From CAIVAT01 sp037128705 (lineage in GTDB: Bacteria; Bacteroidota; Bacteroidia; Bacteroidales; FEN-979), in contig JBAXVX010000003.1 in the NCBI GenBank assembly GCA_037128705.1, forward strand, positions 62,001 through 126,000: DNA of 64,000 nucleotides, in the 5' to 3' direction. The notes under the pieces are model-generated. The model saw nothing but the letters and a program-made list of their open reading frames with translations, ran no database searches and was not told the origin of the DNA. This document shows, in pieces, positions 50,934 to 59,598 of the stretch (its first letter is position 1; each line of letters begins with the position of its first letter). The translations under genes and the position numbers were made by a program.

Positions 50934-52607
50934 TTAATCCTGTTCCGGATGTAATTTTTTTCGTACTTTTTTAGTAAAATACAGGGATGCTCCCAATGAA
51001 ATTGCTGCTAAGAAAAGAAATGCCAATACTCTGTACCCGGTTTCAAGATTTGAAAAATCTACAAAAAAGAGATAGAACCCTGTAAAAAGTACGGTCACAA
51101 TGGCCATCCACCGGTATTTGATATTTTTCAGGATCAGGCTCATGATAAAATAGAATACTGCGGCGCAGGTCCACGAGAGGGTGACATACTGTTTTGGAAC
51201 CATGTGATAAAGTGCAAACAGCATTGTAAAGAACAGGATTATCAGGTAGGTGTTACGGATAACATCGGTTTTAAGGGTGAGCCGCTCTTTCTTCCAGTTG
51301 ATGATCCGCGCAGTGATAAAGGCTGTTATGACAAAAGCAAAATTCACTTTGTCAACCGGCGGATAAAAGGCCATATAGAAAATGATGATGAACAGGAATA
51401 ACAGGGTGTTCATCACAACGATGATTTTAGAACGGAACCACAAAGCCCATGAGACAACCAGCAGGCTTTGAAGAGCCAGCAGCCATAGTGCGTCAGGAAG
51501 TTTTGAATAACCATAGACTGCCACACTCAGGGCCATGAAACTATAAATGGCATAAAATGCCGGGTCGAAAATGCGTGTTGTCCTGTACTTGAGGAAAATC
51601 GAATAGAGCAGGCAGAGGCCGGAGATCACTGAAAATATCCAGACATAACTGTTTGCATAATAGGAGGCAACCACAAAAACCAGCACAGCCGAGAACCCAA
51701 ATCCATTAATGAGGATGGTGGCGGGATAGATGCCTTCAGGTAACCTCCCCTCCTGTTTGATCATTGGGAGAATGGAAAAGATGGCCCCATAAATGAAAAG
51801 CGATAACAGGTTGAAAGGATGTGTTGCGAATGCTCCCAGCGGGTTGCCCATGACCGGGTTATTCATCAGCCAGATGCATTGTGAAACATAAACAAGAATC
51901 ATTGTCACCATCATGGGCTTCCACCAGTAAAACCGGATCACCAGGAACATTGAAAACATGGCGGTAAGGATGATCAGCGGCAGGGAGAACCAGGTCGTAT
52001 CTGCAAACAACGCCGTGGCCAGTGAAAGTATCAACGCGATGCCGGCCAGTAATTCTGTTTTTTTCCTGATGGCAATATAACACTGTGTCCCGATTACCAA
52101 CAGCAACAGGAACAACACGATTCCCTTCACCGGAATTACCGGTTGACTGACAAAGAAAAACAGACGGAGGGTGATGTAATAGATCAGCAGGTGTCCGCTG
52201 AGATTCAGCATGAAGGAAAGATGTGCAAAGGAATGACGCAGATACCATCCGAGGATAAACACACCGCCGACAGCCGCGTAACCTACAAGGCTTGCAAGCG
52301 GTCCGTTCAGGTAATTTCGGGCAAAGTTCGTCAGGAATGCGATTCCAAAGAGCAGCACCAGGCTTCCGAACCATGCAAGTCCGTATTCGAAGATGTTCGA
52401 TTCGATCAGGCCCTTGTCGACCAGGGGTTTATTCTGATCTTCATCAACGTTCTGTTCAGCGTGATACCGGGCCGGCTGAGCCGATGTCATTTGCTGAACG
52501 GTTTTTTCCAATTGTCCTTCTATCCTGCCAATCCTCACTTCAAGCGCATTCACTTTTTCAAGCAATTCACTGATGCCGGTCGATTGATCATGATTTTCAT
52601 ACGACAT
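50934..52607 (-). CDS. DUF2339-like polytopic membrane protein
   Basis: 557 residues. An N-terminal coiled coil (ISELLEKVNALEVRIGRIEG) and charged linker are followed by about fifteen transmembrane helices from residue 78 on. This layout, with helix one beginning YGLAWFGSLVLLFGIAFL, matches DUF2339 proteins. The function is unknown. It lies downstream of the cytochrome c gene by 11 nt and on the same strand, so it is part of the electron-transfer operon. Its stop lies 4 nt from the convergent tsaE stop, with no visible terminator between. Confidence 0.72.
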   Translation of the reverse strand: MSYENHDQSTGISELLEKVNALEVRIGRIEGQLEKTVQQMTSAQPARYHAEQNVDEDQNKPLVDKGLIESNIFEYGLAWFGSLVLLFGIAFLTNFARNYLNGPLASLVGYAAVGGVFILGWYLRHSFAHLSFMLNLSGHLLIYYITLRLFFFVSQPVIPVKGIVLFLLLLVIGTQCYIAIRKKTELLAGIALILSLATALFADTTWFSLPLIILTAMFSMFLVIRFYWWKPMMVTMILVYVSQCIWLMNNPVMGNPLGAFATHPFNLLSLFIYGAIFSILPMIKQEGRLPEGIYPATILINGFGFSAVLVFVVASYYANSYVWIFSVISGLCLLYSIFLKYRTTRIFDPAFYAIYSFMALSVAVYGYSKLPDALWLLALQSLLVVSWALWFRSKIIVVMNTLLFLFIIIFYMAFYPPVDKVNFAFVITAFITARIINWKKERLTLKTDVIRNTYLIILFFTMLFALYHMVPKQYVTLSWTCAAVFYFIMSLILKNIKYRWMAIVTVLFTGFYLFFVDFSNLETGYRVLAFLFLAAISLGASLYFTKKVRKKLHPEQD

Positions 52608-52618
52608 ATGCTGTCTCC

Positions 52619-53038
52619 TTATTTAGCCGCCATAGTCCTGATGTAATTTACGATAGACCAGCGGTCATTGTCTTCTGTGATCGTTTTTTTAAAGGATGGC
52701 ATTTTCCCTTTTCCTTCAGTTATTTGAAAAAAGATTTCTCCGTCAGCCTGACCCTGGAATTTCTTGGTCGAAAAGTCACTGCAGGGAACATCAAGGGTGG
52801 CTGCCTTTGGTCCGTCACCCAGGCCGGCAGCACCATGGCATGACTTGCAGTGTTTTGCATACAGGTCTTTCCCGTCGGCCACGCTTGTTTTGCTCACGGT
52901 AACCGGATTTTTCGTTGTTTTGAATTTGGCCGGGATATTCCATGCCCCTGCAGTTTGTGCCTGTAGCACGCTGCTGATCGTAAATGCGAGGATCAACCCA
53001 AGTGAAACTGCCAATAACCTGATTTGTACTGATTTCAT
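52619..53038 (-). CDS. Exported monohaem cytochrome c
   Basis: 139 residues from the ATG at 53038, preceded by GGAGG at a suitable distance; an upstream TTG at 53050 is less likely. The signal peptide ends near residue 28 (VLQAQ). The haem-binding motif is CKSCH (Cys64, Cys67, His68), and the Met ligand is probably in GKMPSFKK. It is a small periplasmic class I cytochrome c that should receive or donate electrons to the NrfD/Fe-S module in the same operon. Confidence 0.92.
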   Translation of the reverse strand: MKSVQIRLLAVSLGLILAFTISSVLQAQTAGAWNIPAKFKTTKNPVTVSKTSVADGKDLYAKHCKSCHGAAGLGDGPKAATLDVPCSDFSTKKFQGQADGEIFFQITEGKGKMPSFKKTITEDNDRWSIVNYIRTMAAK

Positions 53039-53070
53039 AAAAACCTCCAATTTTTAGTTGTTGTGAATAA

Positions 53071-55290
53071 TTATTGTTTGCCTAAATGTCGTATCCTGAA
53101 AACTGAGTAAATAATATACATGTAATGAAACCACACCAGCGAAAGTAAAACGATGAGGGTGTAAACCATCCACAGCGGGGCATTGGTGTCGCCCAATCCG
53201 CGCCTGATAACTTTTTCCGGTGGCAAGGGTTTTCCCCAGTTTATGGCGCTGCTGACTTCAACATTTCCATACGATTCGTTGTCTTCAATTTTTGCCACAA
53301 TGGCAAGGTAACCCAGCTGATTTCCAGGGATCGTGGTTGGAAACTCCAGGCTTGCCGAACCATTGGTCAGGGTTGCCTTCCCAACTTTCAGCAGGCTGAA
53401 GGTCCTGGGAACGTAAAACTGGATCTCAAGATCTTCAACCGGAGCCCATTGATCCTCCTTTATGAGTTCTAAAGCTTTTACATTCACCATTTTGACATCT
53501 TCCTGCTGAAAAAACGAAAGCTCCATTTTCAGGGGTTTGATGCTTGTTCTTGCTGAGGCTTTGTTATATTTGTCCCTGGGTGAAAAGGATGCTTCAAATG
53601 TATAGATCCCCTTATCTCCGCCGGTGGAAAAAATATCAGGAGGAATGGTAAAAGTCGCACTGCCCTTTTCGTTGGTCAGTGATTTCCCCATCTCCTTTTC
53701 GGAGTTCCCCTGGATATATTTAAAAGTAACCTCCATGTCCGGAACAGGCAGATACCTGCCTTCAATTTTTGCCTTCAGGGTCGCCGTGAGGTTTTGCACC
53801 GAATCAGCATGGTAATACCCGAGTTTTAATACAGTTGGAATGGACTCTCCTTCCTGCGCCATGATCCTGGGTGCCGCAACCATCATGAAAAGAATGATCA
53901 TCCCTGTGATGGCCGCATCGCTTTTTTTACGCTCCTTGATCACCTTTTTCATCTGTCGTTCAAAAACCAGGTTACGCAGCCTTGAATAATCCTTCTCCTC
54001 CCCGGTCCGAACCATGGGGATGATCGGGATGAATTTCGAAAAGAGGTAGAAAAGAAGGATAAACATCGCGATGCCGGCGAAGGTCAGGGTCCATTCAACC
54101 CAGGTGGGTGAATAGTGTACAAATTCAGGCCGCAGGTCATGGATCGGCAGCAACGGCGATTCAAGGGTGGGTATGATGATCAGGTATCTTTTCACCCAGA
54201 GGGCAAGCACCGCAATGGCAGCGGCCACTGCAATGGAATTGATGTTGCGGAACTTTGGAACAGTCACAATGATGATCGGAACCAGTACACCGATAAAGAC
54301 GGCAAACACGAACAGGTGCCAGTATTCAGAGGGGTTGAACAGGCGGTACAAAACCTCCATATCCCATTTGATGGAACCATACCAGCTGGTCAGATATTCG
54401 CTGAAGGTGAAATAACCGTACAAGGCACCAAGAACGATCATGATGATGCCAAGGTAGTTAAAGTGTATTTTAGTGATTTGAGACTCAAGATGATAGATCT
54501 TCCTGAAAATCCACATCACTACGATCAGTACACCTGTTCCCGAATATACGGCGGCAATGACGAAATAGGGGGCAAATATGGTGCTGTGCCAGCCAGGCCT
54601 GAGCGTCATTCCAAAGATCCATGCAAGAACAGAGTGCACCAGGATGGCCAGCGGTATGATCACGATCGACAACAAGTCAGTTGAAACATTGAGGATCTCC
54701 TTCTGCTTGGTGGTATCCTTGTAGCGCACCGAGAGAAAGCGGTAAATGGGATTCCGCCATGTTGCATTCTTCACCGGATTATCCCTGAGAAGGGCCAGGT
54801 CGCGGATCATGGCAAGATAAAGAAAAATGATGCTGCCCGACAGGTAGGTGGCAATGGCAATGACGTCCCAGATGATGGGGGACTGGATCCTTCCAAAGAG
54901 CATTAAATTCGGCAAACGGTCAAGACGGCCAATGCACAGCAGGATATAGGTAGGACCGATCATCGTGGAGATCACGGTGATCATCTCGGCCATGCGGATG
55001 ATGGGCGTTCGCCAGGGTACCCTTAACAGATGAAGGATCCCGGAAATCAAGGCTCCGGCATAACTGATGCCGATGAAAAAGATGAAGTTTACAATGTATA
55101 AACCCCATACCACATTGTCGCGCATCCCGGTTACAATATGCCCATCCGCAATCTGGACGTAAAGGGCATAAACGCCAAACCCGATGATCACCAGCAGAAA
55201 GGCAATCAGGGCCATGCCTTTTTTACTCATGCTTTCCAGCTGAGGCTTGAATGTTTGCAGGTTCTGTTGTGTTTTATCGTCCTCGTACAT
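53071..55290 (-). CDS. NrfD-family quinol-interacting membrane protein fused to a periplasmic Ig-like region
   Basis: 739 residues. Residues about 25-430 hold ten membrane helices of the NrfD/PsrC type (NVVWGLYIVNFIFFIGISYA, ISGILHLLRVPWRTPIIRMAE, and others). Residues about 475-495 form another helix ending APRIMAQ, like an internal signal. Residues 500-690 are an outside beta-sandwich region (DMEVTFKYIQGNSEKEMG, GKATLTNGSASLEFPTTIPG) of Ig or carboxypeptidase-regulatory-like fold, and a last helix at about 705-730 returns to the membrane. NrfD subunits exchange electrons with menaquinone. The C-terminal extension of about 270 residues is unusual. Partner subunits are the Fe-S protein and cytochrome c beside it. 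Confidence 0.82.
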   Translation of the reverse strand: MYEDDKTQQNLQTFKPQLESMSKKGMALIAFLLVIIGFGVYALYVQIADGHIVTGMRDNVVWGLYIVNFIFFIGISYAGALISGILHLLRVPWRTPIIRMAEMITVISTMIGPTYILLCIGRLDRLPNLMLFGRIQSPIIWDVIAIATYLSGSIIFLYLAMIRDLALLRDNPVKNATWRNPIYRFLSVRYKDTTKQKEILNVSTDLLSIVIIPLAILVHSVLAWIFGMTLRPGWHSTIFAPYFVIAAVYSGTGVLIVVMWIFRKIYHLESQITKIHFNYLGIIMIVLGALYGYFTFSEYLTSWYGSIKWDMEVLYRLFNPSEYWHLFVFAVFIGVLVPIIIVTVPKFRNINSIAVAAAIAVLALWVKRYLIIIPTLESPLLPIHDLRPEFVHYSPTWVEWTLTFAGIAMFILLFYLFSKFIPIIPMVRTGEEKDYSRLRNLVFERQMKKVIKERKKSDAAITGMIILFMMVAAPRIMAQEGESIPTVLKLGYYHADSVQNLTATLKAKIEGRYLPVPDMEVTFKYIQGNSEKEMGKSLTNEKGSATFTIPPDIFSTGGDKGIYTFEASFSPRDKYNKASARTSIKPLKMELSFFQQEDVKMVNVKALELIKEDQWAPVEDLEIQFYVPRTFSLLKVGKATLTNGSASLEFPTTIPGNQLGYLAIVAKIEDNESYGNVEVSSAINWGKPLPPEKVIRRGLGDTNAPLWMVYTLIVLLSLVWFHYMYIIYSVFRIRHLGKQ

Positions 55291-55299
55291 ATTTCTTTT

Positions 55300-56247
55300 T
55301 TATTCGGTTATGTTTGCTTCCTTTTTATACAGGGCAATCTCCTCTTCGCTCAAATCTTCAAATCCCTCCTTATAATCAAAAGCCCGGTCAACAGCAGGTA
55401 AATAATACACGCTTGGCTCGGTTCCAAGCTCTTCCATAAAGCGGTACGCTGCCCGGCTATCGATCATTTCGCTGAACCGAACGGTATCGGTTCCATTCGT
55501 GATGGCATCTTCGTTCCTGTCGCCATAATAGAATACCCCGTTTGGGCAGGAGGTAACACAGGAGGGCAGTTCCCCTTTTCGAACCATGTCAGGACAGAAA
55601 TCACATTTGCTTACAGTCCCGATTTTAGGCGGGTTGCTGGTTTCCGGGGAATAGGTGGCCCTGTTTACCCCTTCAGCTAATTTCGGCTCTTCCCAATTGA
55701 ACACCCGGGATGAATAGGGGCACGCTGCCATACAGAATTTACATCCGATGCAACGGTCATTGTCAATCAAAACGATGCCATCGCTGCGTTTGAAGGTAGC
55801 ACCCACGGGGCAAACTTTTACGCATGGCGGATTGTTGCAGTGCAGGCAGGGCTTTGGAAACCAATAGGGAAGCCTCTCAGGCGAATCACGCATCAGGTAA
55901 AATTTGATCCATTCCATGTGGGGTGGGAGGTGGTGCATTTTCTGACATCCCTTCAGGCATTTTCTGGCATTTCTGCATTTTGCCAAATCGATCACCATGA
56001 CCATTTTTTTATCAGGCAATCCTTCGCGTGCTTCGAGATTTCCAGCCGGCTGACAGCATACATGTCCTTTATCGACCTCAACTAATTTTCCTTCAGGGGT
56101 AAGCAATTTCATCTTTTCACCGGTTTCTTTGTTTTCTTCTCCGGTGATGGCAGACAAGACGTTACCGCCACTGGCTATAATTGCAGTGGCGCCTGCAGCA
56201 ATTCCCAACTTCAGGAAATTTCTGCGGTTGGATGAACGACTCTTCAT
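55300..56247 (-). CDS. Tat-exported 4Fe-4S dicluster protein (NrfC/DmsB type)
   Basis: 315 residues. The N-terminus SNRRNFLKLGIAAGATAIIA is a twin-arginine signal. Cysteine sets: CRNARKCLKGCQ, CLHCNNPPCVKVCPVG, CIGCKFCMAACPYS and CDFCPDMVRKGELPSCVTSC, enough for four [4Fe-4S] clusters. It would pass electrons between a periplasmic partner and the NrfD membrane subunit. No molybdopterin catalytic subunit is encoded nearby, so the module may link menaquinol to the cytochrome c. It starts the operon Fe-S, NrfD, cytochrome c, DUF2339-like. Confidence 0.93.
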   Translation of the reverse strand: MKSRSSNRRNFLKLGIAAGATAIIASGGNVLSAITGEENKETGEKMKLLTPEGKLVEVDKGHVCCQPAGNLEAREGLPDKKMVMVIDLAKCRNARKCLKGCQKMHHLPPHMEWIKFYLMRDSPERLPYWFPKPCLHCNNPPCVKVCPVGATFKRSDGIVLIDNDRCIGCKFCMAACPYSSRVFNWEEPKLAEGVNRATYSPETSNPPKIGTVSKCDFCPDMVRKGELPSCVTSCPNGVFYYGDRNEDAITNGTDTVRFSEMIDSRAAYRFMEELGTEPSVYYLPAVDRAFDYKEGFEDLSEEEIALYKKEANITE

Positions 56248-56382
56248 AAGGATTGGGGTTAGGAATTTTTAATCGCAAAGCTACCGTTATATATATATAA
56301 TGTCTGCAATATGTCCTGTCTGTTTTGCTGCTTTGAACAGGAAATCTTAGGCCTTATATATGGAATTAACGCTTGATTAATG

Positions 56383-56396
56383 TTGATATATCTCAA
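56383..56396. promoter_or_regulatory. FNR/CRP-like palindromic operator
   Basis: TTGAT-ATAT-CTCAA matches the FNR consensus TTGAT-N4-ATCAA in nine of ten positions. It lies in the 192-nt space between the Fe-S gene (minus) and the crp/fnr-type gene (plus), 44 nt before the regulator's ATG. The rest of the space holds an AT-rich TATATATATATA stretch at about 56288 and no other recognisable element. Confidence 0.65.
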
Positions 56397-56439
56397 TTTT
56401 GATTACTTTTATGCTCCGATTTGCTTTAATTGATTTCTG

Positions 56440-57141
56440 ATGTCCGAATATTTTGGTAAACCTCAAAAAAAATGTATTGGATGCCAATGCATGTCCCCGC
56501 TGTTTTGTTTGCTGAATCCTTCAGAATTGCAGCTGGTTGACGAAAATAAGGTGCAGGTAAATTTCAAGGCGGGAGAGACCATCAAAAAGCAAGGTACCTT
56601 TATGTCGCATGTACTTTCAGTGAACAGTGGTCTTGCCAAGCTGTATATTGAGGGAATTGAGGGTCGCTCAGCCATTCTCCGTATTGTGAAGCCTACCAGT
56701 TTCATTGGTGGCCCGGGGATCTACTATGACCAGCGGCATCATTTTTCAATTTCAGCCATCCTGGATTCATCGGTATGTTTTATTGATCTTCAGGTTTTTA
56801 AGAAAATACTCAACGGCAATCAAAGATTTGCGGAGGAGTTCCTTAAGGATTTCAGCAAGGATGTACTGAATGTTTATAACCGGCTTATCTACCTGACGCA
56901 AAAGCAGATGCCGGGAAGAATGGCAGATGCTGTGCTCTACCTGCATGATGAAATTTTTCAGCGGGACAAATTCCCCATGATCCTTTCACGCTTTGACCTG
57001 GCTGAACTTTCTGCAATGTCGCGTGAAAGTGCCGTGAAGGTGCTGCGTGATTTCCAGCGGGAAGGGTACCTGCGTATTTCTGATCATGAGATGGAAATTC
57101 TGGATCTGGATGCGTTGCATAAAATAAGCCGCGTCGGCTAA
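56440..57141 (+). CDS. Crp/Fnr-family transcription regulator with N-terminal cysteines
   Basis: 233 residues. Residues 12-23 carry CIGCQCMSPLFC (Cys 12, 15, 17, 23), similar to the oxygen-sensing [4Fe-4S] cluster motif of FNR. A cyclic-nucleotide-binding-like beta-roll covers 30-140. The C-terminal winged helix (residues 160-230) has FDLAELSAMSRESAVKVLRD, the recognition helix of the Crp family. It probably senses oxygen or redox state and controls the divergent electron-transfer operon and itself through the FNR-like box. A cysteine after residue 100 that would complete an FNR cluster is not in its usual place, though C112 (SVCFID) may serve. Confidence 0.9.
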   Translation: MSEYFGKPQKKCIGCQCMSPLFCLLNPSELQLVDENKVQVNFKAGETIKKQGTFMSHVLSVNSGLAKLYIEGIEGRSAILRIVKPTSFIGGPGIYYDQRHHFSISAILDSSVCFIDLQVFKKILNGNQRFAEEFLKDFSKDVLNVYNRLIYLTQKQMPGRMADAVLYLHDEIFQRDKFPMILSRFDLAELSAMSRESAVKVLRDFQREGYLRISDHEMEILDLDALHKISRVG

Positions 57142-57175
57142 CCCTGTCACCCTGTCACCTTGTTACCTTGTCACC
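57142..57175 (-). repeat. Short octamer array after the crp/fnr-type gene
   Basis: On the plus strand CCCTGTCA, CCCTGTCA, CCTTGTTA and CCTTGTCA, which is GGTRACAR on the minus strand. It begins at the stop codon of the upstream gene. As at 33285, the stop-rich strand is opposite to that gene. A T-rich stretch follows directly. Confidence 0.85.
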
Positions 57176-57208
57176 TTTTTTTGTATCTTCGTGTAAATTT
57201 TCTGAACC

Positions 57209-58432
57209 ATGGAAGAACCTCGTCCGGATTATATCCGAATGTCGCCGGTTGAGCGGTTGATGCCACAGGAAGAGATGCTGGAAGTTGCCCGGCAGCGAAG
57301 CAGTCTTTTGATCGGCGTTCCCAAAGAAATTTCAACACAGGAAAACCGGGTATCGCTTGTTCCCGACGGGGTTGCGCTCCTTTGCCGGAACGGGCACCAG
57401 GTGATGGTGGAGGCGGGAGCCGGGCTCACAGCCCATTTCAGCGACCACGAATACAGTGAGGCCGGGGCGCAGATTGTGTATTCTCCCAGGGAGGTTTATC
57501 AGGCTGACATCATCCTGAAGGTAGGACCGGTAACCCGCGAAGAGATGGAATGGCTGCGGCCAAAACAAACCCTGATATCGGCCATCCAGGTTGCCATGCA
57601 GTGCGAGGAATATTTTCGGGCGCTGCTCTCGAAAAAAGTAACTGCCCTGGCCTTTGAGACCATCCGCGACAGAACAAAACAGCTGGCCATCATCCGGGCC
57701 ATGAGTGAAATAGCGGGCAGCACCTCCATATTCATTGCTGCTGAATACCTCGCAGACCTTGAGTTTGGACGCGGCAAGATGTTTGGAGGATTTACCGGGA
57801 TCACCCCATCCGAAGTTGTCATCATCGGTGCCGGCACGGTGGCTGAATTCGCCGCCCGGTCTGCGATCGGCCTGGGTGCACTGGTCAAGGTTTTCGACAA
57901 CTCGGTCTATCGTCTGCGCCGCCTGCAGGGAAACCTGGGCATGCGGGTTTTCACCTCGATCCTGCATCCGAAGGTTTTGCTTGAAGCGCTCAGGACGGCC
58001 GATGTCCTGATCGGGGCCATTCATGCACACGAAGGCAAAACTCCCTGCATCATCAGTGAAGAGATGATCAAACAGATGAAAGATGGAAGTGTGGCCATCG
58101 ATGTGAGCATCGATCAGGGCGGATGCTTTGAAACCTCCAGGCCGACAACCCATAAATCGCCGGTTTACAAGGTGCATGGTGTGACCCACTATGCCGTTCC
58201 GAACATTCCTTCGAAGGTGCCGCACACGGCAAGCCAGGCATTGAATAACATCATTGTGCCGATCATTCTTGACATCGGTTCTGAAGGTGGCATCGAAAAT
58301 TTACTTAAACGCGATTATGGCGTGCGTCAGGGGGTATACATATACAATGGAATCCTGACCAACCAGTTCATCAGTAAATCATATAATCTGCCGTTCCAGG
58401 ATATCAGCCTCCTGATGGCAGCTTTTCATTGA
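57209..58432 (+). CDS. ald: Alanine dehydrogenase
   Basis: 407 residues. IGVPKEISTQENRVSLVPDG is the family start after a 36-residue extension. The NAD-binding motif is VIIGAGTVAEFAARSAIGLGA, and IDVSIDQGGCFETSRPTTHK is the C-terminal signature. It interconverts L-alanine and pyruvate plus ammonia with NAD. In an amino-acid fermenter it links nitrogen and carbon flow. The extension of about 36 residues at the N-terminus (MEEPRPDYIRMSPVERLMPQ and following) is longer than in the common enzyme. The stop overlaps the region before aroB. Confidence 0.94.
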   Translation: MEEPRPDYIRMSPVERLMPQEEMLEVARQRSSLLIGVPKEISTQENRVSLVPDGVALLCRNGHQVMVEAGAGLTAHFSDHEYSEAGAQIVYSPREVYQADIILKVGPVTREEMEWLRPKQTLISAIQVAMQCEEYFRALLSKKVTALAFETIRDRTKQLAIIRAMSEIAGSTSIFIAAEYLADLEFGRGKMFGGFTGITPSEVVIIGAGTVAEFAARSAIGLGALVKVFDNSVYRLRRLQGNLGMRVFTSILHPKVLLEALRTADVLIGAIHAHEGKTPCIISEEMIKQMKDGSVAIDVSIDQGGCFETSRPTTHKSPVYKVHGVTHYAVPNIPSKVPHTASQALNNIIVPIILDIGSEGGIENLLKRDYGVRQGVYIYNGILTNQFISKSYNLPFQDISLLMAAFH

Positions 58433-58452
58433 CCCATTTGGATCGAACCAGG

Positions 58453-59598
58453 ATGAAGCTATCGAACCGGATTATTACCACCGACCGAACTCCGATCTTT
58501 TTCGGGAAGGATGCCCTGGACTTTATTGACCGGTTTCTGAGGTCAATACAACAGGATTCCCATTCAAAACAGGTAACCTCCGGTAATGATGTTTCTTCCC
58601 ATCCATTTCAGGAAATTTTCATCCTGGTTGATCCGGAAACACGAACGCATTGCCTGCCGTTGTTGCAGGCGAAATCATTGACCCTGGCCGATGCGGCTAT
58701 CCTGGAAATTCCGGGTGGAGAGGATTCCAAATCCCTCATTCAGGCTGAAAAATTATGGAATGCGCTGTTGGCTGCCGGTGCCGGACGAAATTGTTTGCTG
58801 GTAAACCTGGGCGGAGGGGTGGTAAGCGACCTGGGTGGTTTTATCGCAGCCGGGTACAAACGGGGAATCAGCTACATCAACATACCGACCACCCTGATGG
58901 GACAGGCCGATGCGGCCATCGGGGGCAAGACAGCCGTAAACCTTGGTCATATAAAAAACCAGGTTGGATTTTTCCATGCTCCAAAAGCGGTTTTCATTTT
59001 TCCGGGATTCCTGCATACATTGCCGGAGGCGCATCTCCGGTCGGGATTGGCCGAAATAATCAAGAGCATTCTGATCAGCGATGCCTCCCATTGGCGCAGG
59101 CTGGTAAAACATCCTGTCCGAAAGATCCTTCATCTTCCAACCGATGGCCGCCTGTGGCTGAATCTGATTGAAGGTGCCGTGAAATTTAAAAACAGGGTCG
59201 TCATGCAGGATTACAGGGAACGGAAACTGCGAAAGGTGCTGAATTTTGGTCATACGGTAGGTCACGCCCTTGAAGGATTTTCACAGTCAGAACCGGGGAA
59301 GCAGCTCCTTCACGGGGAAGCCGTGGCAGCGGGCATGAAATGCGCTGCTTTCCTTTCGCATCGGAAAGCCGGTCTTTCCCTGGCCGGCATGGAGGAGATT
59401 ATCGGTTACCTGGATGATGGATTTTCCTCATACCCGTTGGATGTCAGGGCTAAAGCAGCGATCATGGAACTGATGACCCATGATAAAAAAAACCGGAACG
59501 GAGAGGTGATGTTTACACTTATTTCAGAACCCGGCCATCCAAAGATCAACATCGCGTGTGACCGGCAGGATATTTTGGAAGCTCTAACTGTCCTATGA
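58453..59598 (+). CDS. aroB: 3-dehydroquinate synthase
   Basis: 381 residues from the ATG at 58453 (MKLSNRIITTD); a TTG at 58429 lies in the ald stop. NLGGGVVSDLGGFIAAGYKR and TTLMGQADAAIGGKTAVNL bind NAD and substrate. FGHTVGHALEG and LLHGEAVAAGMK carry zinc ligands. It makes 3-dehydroquinate in the shikimate pathway. A somewhat long segment HSKQVTSGNDVSSHPFQEIF precedes the nucleotide-binding part. It overlaps aroA by 4 nt (ATGA). Confidence 0.95.
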   Translation: MKLSNRIITTDRTPIFFGKDALDFIDRFLRSIQQDSHSKQVTSGNDVSSHPFQEIFILVDPETRTHCLPLLQAKSLTLADAAILEIPGGEDSKSLIQAEKLWNALLAAGAGRNCLLVNLGGGVVSDLGGFIAAGYKRGISYINIPTTLMGQADAAIGGKTAVNLGHIKNQVGFFHAPKAVFIFPGFLHTLPEAHLRSGLAEIIKSILISDASHWRRLVKHPVRKILHLPTDGRLWLNLIEGAVKFKNRVVMQDYRERKLRKVLNFGHTVGHALEGFSQSEPGKQLLHGEAVAAGMKCAAFLSHRKAGLSLAGMEEIIGYLDDGFSSYPLDVRAKAAIMELMTHDKKNRNGEVMFTLISEPGHPKINIACDRQDILEALTVL

